A stretch of DNA of 64,000 nt, from the NCBI RefSeq assembly GCF_900103475.1, contig NZ_FNHG01000002.1, forward strand, positions 1 through 64,000, read 5' to 3'. Below, piece by piece: positions 60,996 through 64,000 of the stretch. The notes under the pieces are model-generated. The model had not been told where the DNA came from and ran no database searches. It worked only from the letters and a program-made list of their open reading frames with translations. The stretch comes from Maricaulis salignorans (GTDB lineage: Bacteria > Pseudomonadota > Alphaproteobacteria > Caulobacterales > Maricaulaceae). Numbering within the stretch: the first letter of the stretch is position 1; each line of letters starts with the position of its first letter. The position numbers were made by a program, and so were the translations under genes.

Positions 60996-63317
60996 CTAGG
61001 CGTCGACCGTCTGGCGAATCGGCAGGGTGATGGTGAAAACCGCGCCGGCATCCGGCTCACCCCAGGCACTGAGCGTCCCGGAATGATGCTCGACGATCTT
61101 GCGACAGGTCGCCAGGCCAACACCGGTTCCGTCAAATTCCTCGCGCCCGTGCAGGCGTTCAAACATGCCGAATATCCGTTCGGCATGGCGGGCCTCGAAA
61201 CCAATACCATTATCGGTCACGGCAATGCGTGCGACAGCCCCGGTCTCGCCGACCTCGACACTGCCCTCGATCAGGATTGAAGGCTGCACACCTTCGCGAT
61301 GGAATTTCATCGAATTGGAGAGAAGGTTGAGGAATAGCTGGTGCATCTGGGTCTGATCGGCCTCGATCGCCGGCAGGGTGCCGATCCGCACATTGGCCCC
61401 TTCAGAAACGATTCGCGGCTCCAGATCCGAGATCACATCGGCCAGGACCTGGGACAGGTCGACCGGCTGGAACGTGCTCGTCTTCGAATTGACCCGCGAA
61501 TAGCCAAGCAGGTCATCGATCAATTGCCGCATACGCGAAGCGGCATCGACCATGCGGTCCAGATAATGCTGACCGGTCTCGTCCAGCGAGGCATGATATT
61601 TCTTGTGCAGACGCTCACCAAAGGCCTGGATCTTGCGCAAGGGCTCCTGGAGATCATGGGAGGCGGCATAGGCAAATTCCTGCAATTCCGCATTCGAGCG
61701 CTTCAATTCCTGCGCATAGCGCAGCAGGACCAGCTCGTCGCGCTTGCGCCGGGTAATGTCCCGGAAGGTGACCACGCTGCCCGCTGCTGGATCATCCGCA
61801 TCAATCGCGGATACCGAAAACTCGATCGGGATGCACTCCCCGTCCTTGGTCCAGAAGTATTCCTCGACACTCTCGTCCTGGGTGCCGGTGGCGATGGGAC
61901 ATTCATGTTCGGGATAGGGCGTGCCGTCGCGCCTGGAATGGTGGATGATCGGGTGCAGCGATTTCCCGATCAGCTCATCCTCGGTATAGCCCAGCATGTC
62001 GCAGGCACATGGATTGATGAAGGTCACGCGCCCGTCCCGGTCGATACCATACATGCCTTCAGCCACCGTCATCAGAATACGGCGAAATCTCTGTGTCGTT
62101 TCCTGCGTCTGCCGCGCACGATGCCGGCTGATCGTGCGATGGGTATTGAACAGAATGGCGATGAGGATGAAGCAGAGCGCCATCGCCACGGCGAAGACGC
62201 GCAGCACAGCGCGTGCCCGATTGACGCCGGCCAGGGCCTCGCCCAGCTCGATCTCGGTGATCGCACCAATTTCACGCGCCGGATCCCAGGCCCAGGCCCC
62301 CATGACCTGTATCCCCCGCGCATCGCGATACCCGATCAGGTCCGAGCCGCGATTGCCGGCCGTCACAGCCTGCGCCGCCGCTGTCAGGGGCCAGGTCGCA
62401 TAGGGCGTGGCGGGAGCGTCGCCATTGGTCACATTCGTGCCGGGATCGCGAATTTCCAGATGCAGCATTGACGGATGCCCCTGCGCCAGCAGGCCAGCGG
62501 TCCGGAATTCCGGCGCGTAACGGGTTTCCGTCAGCAGGCGCCCACTGCGATCAACCGCATAGGTTTCGCCCGACAGGCCGGTCCGTCCGACCCGGAAGGT
62601 CGAGGAATATTCGGCCAGCGGATCAATGCGCAGGGCGAAATAGCCCCGCACGACCGTGCCCGACAGGATGGGCGCAATGGCATACATCGCCATTTCTTCA
62701 TCCAGCCCCGTCCAGCCTGGATCACCATCCAGCGCCGGGACATCGACAATTTGCGGCCGGGTCAGGATGGAACGGCCCGCCCGCAGCCGATTGGTATCAA
62801 CGAGGCTGAGTATCGGTGAGGGCTGGCCAAGGTCGGAATTGCGCACCGAGGCCAGGTTCACACCATTGGCACCGAGCACGTAGAAGCCCCGATAGCCATA
62901 TTCGGTCAGCCATGGTCCCAGCGTCGTGCGCAATCTGGCCTGGGCCGGTGCCGCAGCGATCGATGACAATTCGGGGGTGTTGAGCAAGTCCTCAAGCGAT
63001 TGCTGGACCAGATCACTGCCCGCCCAGACGGCTGCGTTACGCTCCTGGTGGACGGCCCATTCCTCAAAGCGCTGCATTGTGCTCGCCAGCACTGAATTCA
63101 GGGTCGCAGCATTGGTCTCGCGCGCAGAAGCCACGAGTGCACGGTCGCCCGCCATCACCGCCAGGAAAACAATCAGGATGAAGCTCAGCGCCAGGATCCC
63201 TGGCAGAATGAGACCGAACCAGCCATCGGCCTCGACCGCGCGCTGCCAAGGGGACACCGGCTCTTGCGGGCCGGTTGCCGGTTCGACTGGCGGGTTCGCC
63301 TCGGCATTGTCTTTCAT
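60996..63317 (-). CDS. Membrane sensor histidine kinase with PAS domain
   Basis: 773 aa from ATG 63317; a GTG at 63380 is possible. The first membrane helix (about 33-56) and the second (about 371-392) enclose a periplasmic sensor domain of about 310 residues. A PAS domain (FRRILMTVAEGMYGIDRDGR) follows, then the HisKA domain with His about 554 (HDLQEPLRKIQAFG) and HATPase motifs NLLSNSMKF, DNGIGF and GTGVGLATCRKIVE. The HDLQEPLRKI H-box is typical of phytochrome-like kinases. It is the likely partner of the CheY-like regulator. Confidence 0.93.
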   Translation of the reverse strand: MKDNAEANPPVEPATGPQEPVSPWQRAVEADGWFGLILPGILALSFILIVFLAVMAGDRALVASARETNAATLNSVLASTMQRFEEWAVHQERNAAVWAGSDLVQQSLEDLLNTPELSSIAAAPAQARLRTTLGPWLTEYGYRGFYVLGANGVNLASVRNSDLGQPSPILSLVDTNRLRAGRSILTRPQIVDVPALDGDPGWTGLDEEMAMYAIAPILSGTVVRGYFALRIDPLAEYSSTFRVGRTGLSGETYAVDRSGRLLTETRYAPEFRTAGLLAQGHPSMLHLEIRDPGTNVTNGDAPATPYATWPLTAAAQAVTAGNRGSDLIGYRDARGIQVMGAWAWDPAREIGAITEIELGEALAGVNRARAVLRVFAVAMALCFILIAILFNTHRTISRHRARQTQETTQRFRRILMTVAEGMYGIDRDGRVTFINPCACDMLGYTEDELIGKSLHPIIHHSRRDGTPYPEHECPIATGTQDESVEEYFWTKDGECIPIEFSVSAIDADDPAAGSVVTFRDITRRKRDELVLLRYAQELKRSNAELQEFAYAASHDLQEPLRKIQAFGERLHKKYHASLDETGQHYLDRMVDAASRMRQLIDDLLGYSRVNSKTSTFQPVDLSQVLADVISDLEPRIVSEGANVRIGTLPAIEADQTQMHQLFLNLLSNSMKFHREGVQPSILIEGSVEVGETGAVARIAVTDNGIGFEARHAERIFGMFERLHGREEFDGTGVGLATCRKIVEHHSGTLSAWGEPDAGAVFTITLPIRQTVDA

Positions 63318-63428
63318 TCGAATCGACCCCGGCCCTGCGAGCTTGGCTGCATCCTGCGAAAACAGTCCCCGGACCGCCACACAATTATCAAGACTAGCTG
63401 ATTTTCACCATCAGCGCGCAAATTACAC

Positions 63429-63899
63429 TCACCAATGCGGAATGCGCGCAGCGCCCTGATATATCTCCGCTATCCGCCGTTGCGTTCCGGCCGCAGTCCC
63501 GGCCGGCAAGTCCGCCGGGGAGAACCAGTCCACACATTCGATCTCGCCCTGGCTTTGCGATTCGCAATCCACCCAGCCGCGAGCCCTGTAGAGCAGGACG
63601 TGATCGCCGCGGAACGCCGTGTGATTCGCGAATATCCCGAGCAATTCCGGCGCGTCTGTCAGGCGGACACCGGCCTCCTCGGCCAGTTCGCGGCCCACGG
63701 CATCGATCGCGGTTTCGCCGACTTCAACGCCGCCGCCGGGCAGATGCCAGCCATTGATATAGGTATGACGGACCAGGGCGATGCGACCATCCGGCCGCTC
63801 CGCGACCGCGCGCACCCCCAGCGTTGCGCCGCGCGTCAGGCGCCAGCAGGCCTGCATGAAAGGGCGCGCAAAGGGCTCGATATGGGCTCGCCACCTCAT
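63429..63899 (-). CDS. NUDIX hydrolase, MutT-like
   Basis: 156 aa from ATG 63899; a GTG at 63920 is the next option. The NUDIX box is GGGVEVGETAIDAVGRELAE followed by EAG. N-terminal residues include a short hydrophobic, basic segment (RPFMQACWRLTRG) before the domain. Likely substrates are nucleoside diphosphate derivatives; the exact one is unknown. It is divergent from the next gene at 63978, and 112 bp separate its stop from the histidine kinase start. Confidence 0.85.
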   Translation of the reverse strand: MRWRAHIEPFARPFMQACWRLTRGATLGVRAVAERPDGRIALVRHTYINGWHLPGGGVEVGETAIDAVGRELAEEAGVRLTDAPELLGIFANHTAFRGDHVLLYRARGWVDCESQSQGEIECVDWFSPADLPAGTAAGTQRRIAEIYQGAARIPHW

Positions 63900-63977
63900 A
63901 CCGAAACCGGCGCTGGCCACTCAGGCAGCGGCGCGCTATGTACGGTCATTGCCCATGCTTTTCCGGAGACGTTTTCC

Positions 63978-64000
63978 ATGTATGCCCTGATCGCTGTTGG
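63978..64000 (+). CDS. First codons of a gene cut off by the window, possibly ribosomal protein L21
   Basis: ATG 63978 opens MYALIAVG before the window ends. Ribosomal protein L21 starts with a similar M-Y-A-x-I-x-x-G pattern and is a plausible identity, but seven residues are not enough to prove it. GGAGA lies 12 bp upstream. Confidence 0.35.

Overview
The window looks like a 64 kb stretch of a GC-rich alphaproteobacterial chromosome. The best guess is a marine, Maricaulis/Oceanicaulis-like member of the Caulobacterales-Maricaulales, but this is inferred from gene content and no rRNA is present to prove it. Pointers are the HDAC - phosphatase - xseB - ispA - dxs - tlyA run, a NadQ-like regulator close to nadABC, TIGR02301 and DUF6165 proteins, and a DmdC-type long acyl-CoA dehydrogenase. 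Genes are densely packed with many ATGA or TGATG stop/start overlaps. I see no tRNA, rRNA, CRISPR array, prophage, transposase or replication origin.

Layout. 0-2 kb: two paralogous glycine-zipper envelope proteins, the first carrying 66-bp tandem repeats. 2-9.4 kb (minus strand): a core operon for isoprenoid precursors (dxs, ispA), exonuclease VII small subunit, TlyA rRNA methylase, a deacetylase and an SDR. 9.4-11.5 kb: two tandem signal peptidases I and YbjQ. 11.7-13 kb: small stress and envelope proteins. 13-19 kb: acyl-CoA dehydrogenase, a YceI - cytochrome b561 - YceI cassette, TsaC and a D-2-hydroxyacid dehydrogenase. 19.1-22.7 kb: a nested inverted repeat, YaaA, 3-hydroxybutyrate dehydrogenase, VOC, NUDIX and TIGR02301. 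22.8-27.2 kb: a MacAB-like exporter (adaptor, ATPase, two FtsX-type permeases). 27.2-31.8 kb (minus strand): two tandem GT9 glycosyltransferases, dihydroorotase, DUF6165 and a HAD-like protein. 31.9-33.3 kb: YgfZ and Tag. 33.3-36 kb: a NarL-type two-component system. 36-42 kb: lipoproteins, an SdpR/SdpI-like pair, a strictosidine-synthase-like protein and a TPR sulfotransferase. 42-49 kb: two FabH2-like ketoacyl synthases flanking an ammonium transporter, then lipoprotein, sulfotransferase and acyltransferase genes. 49-56 kb: HD hydrolase, NadQ-like regulator, RluA, a secreted RebB-like protein and the nadABC operon. 56-64 kb: VOC, membrane proteins, a phosphoribosyltransferase, an esterase, a PAS histidine kinase with a CheY-like regulator, a NUDIX protein and the first codons of a further gene.

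How the genes work together. The clearest regulatory module is NAD synthesis: a NUDIX-derived winged-helix regulator lies 1.2 kb upstream of nadABC, and the nadA leader carries three copies of the same 15-bp palindrome, TGCTCA-N3-YGAGCA. Inside nadB a dispersed-repeat-like palindromic element has been absorbed in frame. Other highlights are a lone RebB (R-body) homologue with an export signal, an SdpR/SdpI-like autoregulated pair that is probably transcribed leaderless, and an unusually large number of neighbouring paralogue pairs (Gly-zipper, LepB, YceI, GT9, FabH, FtsX permease).
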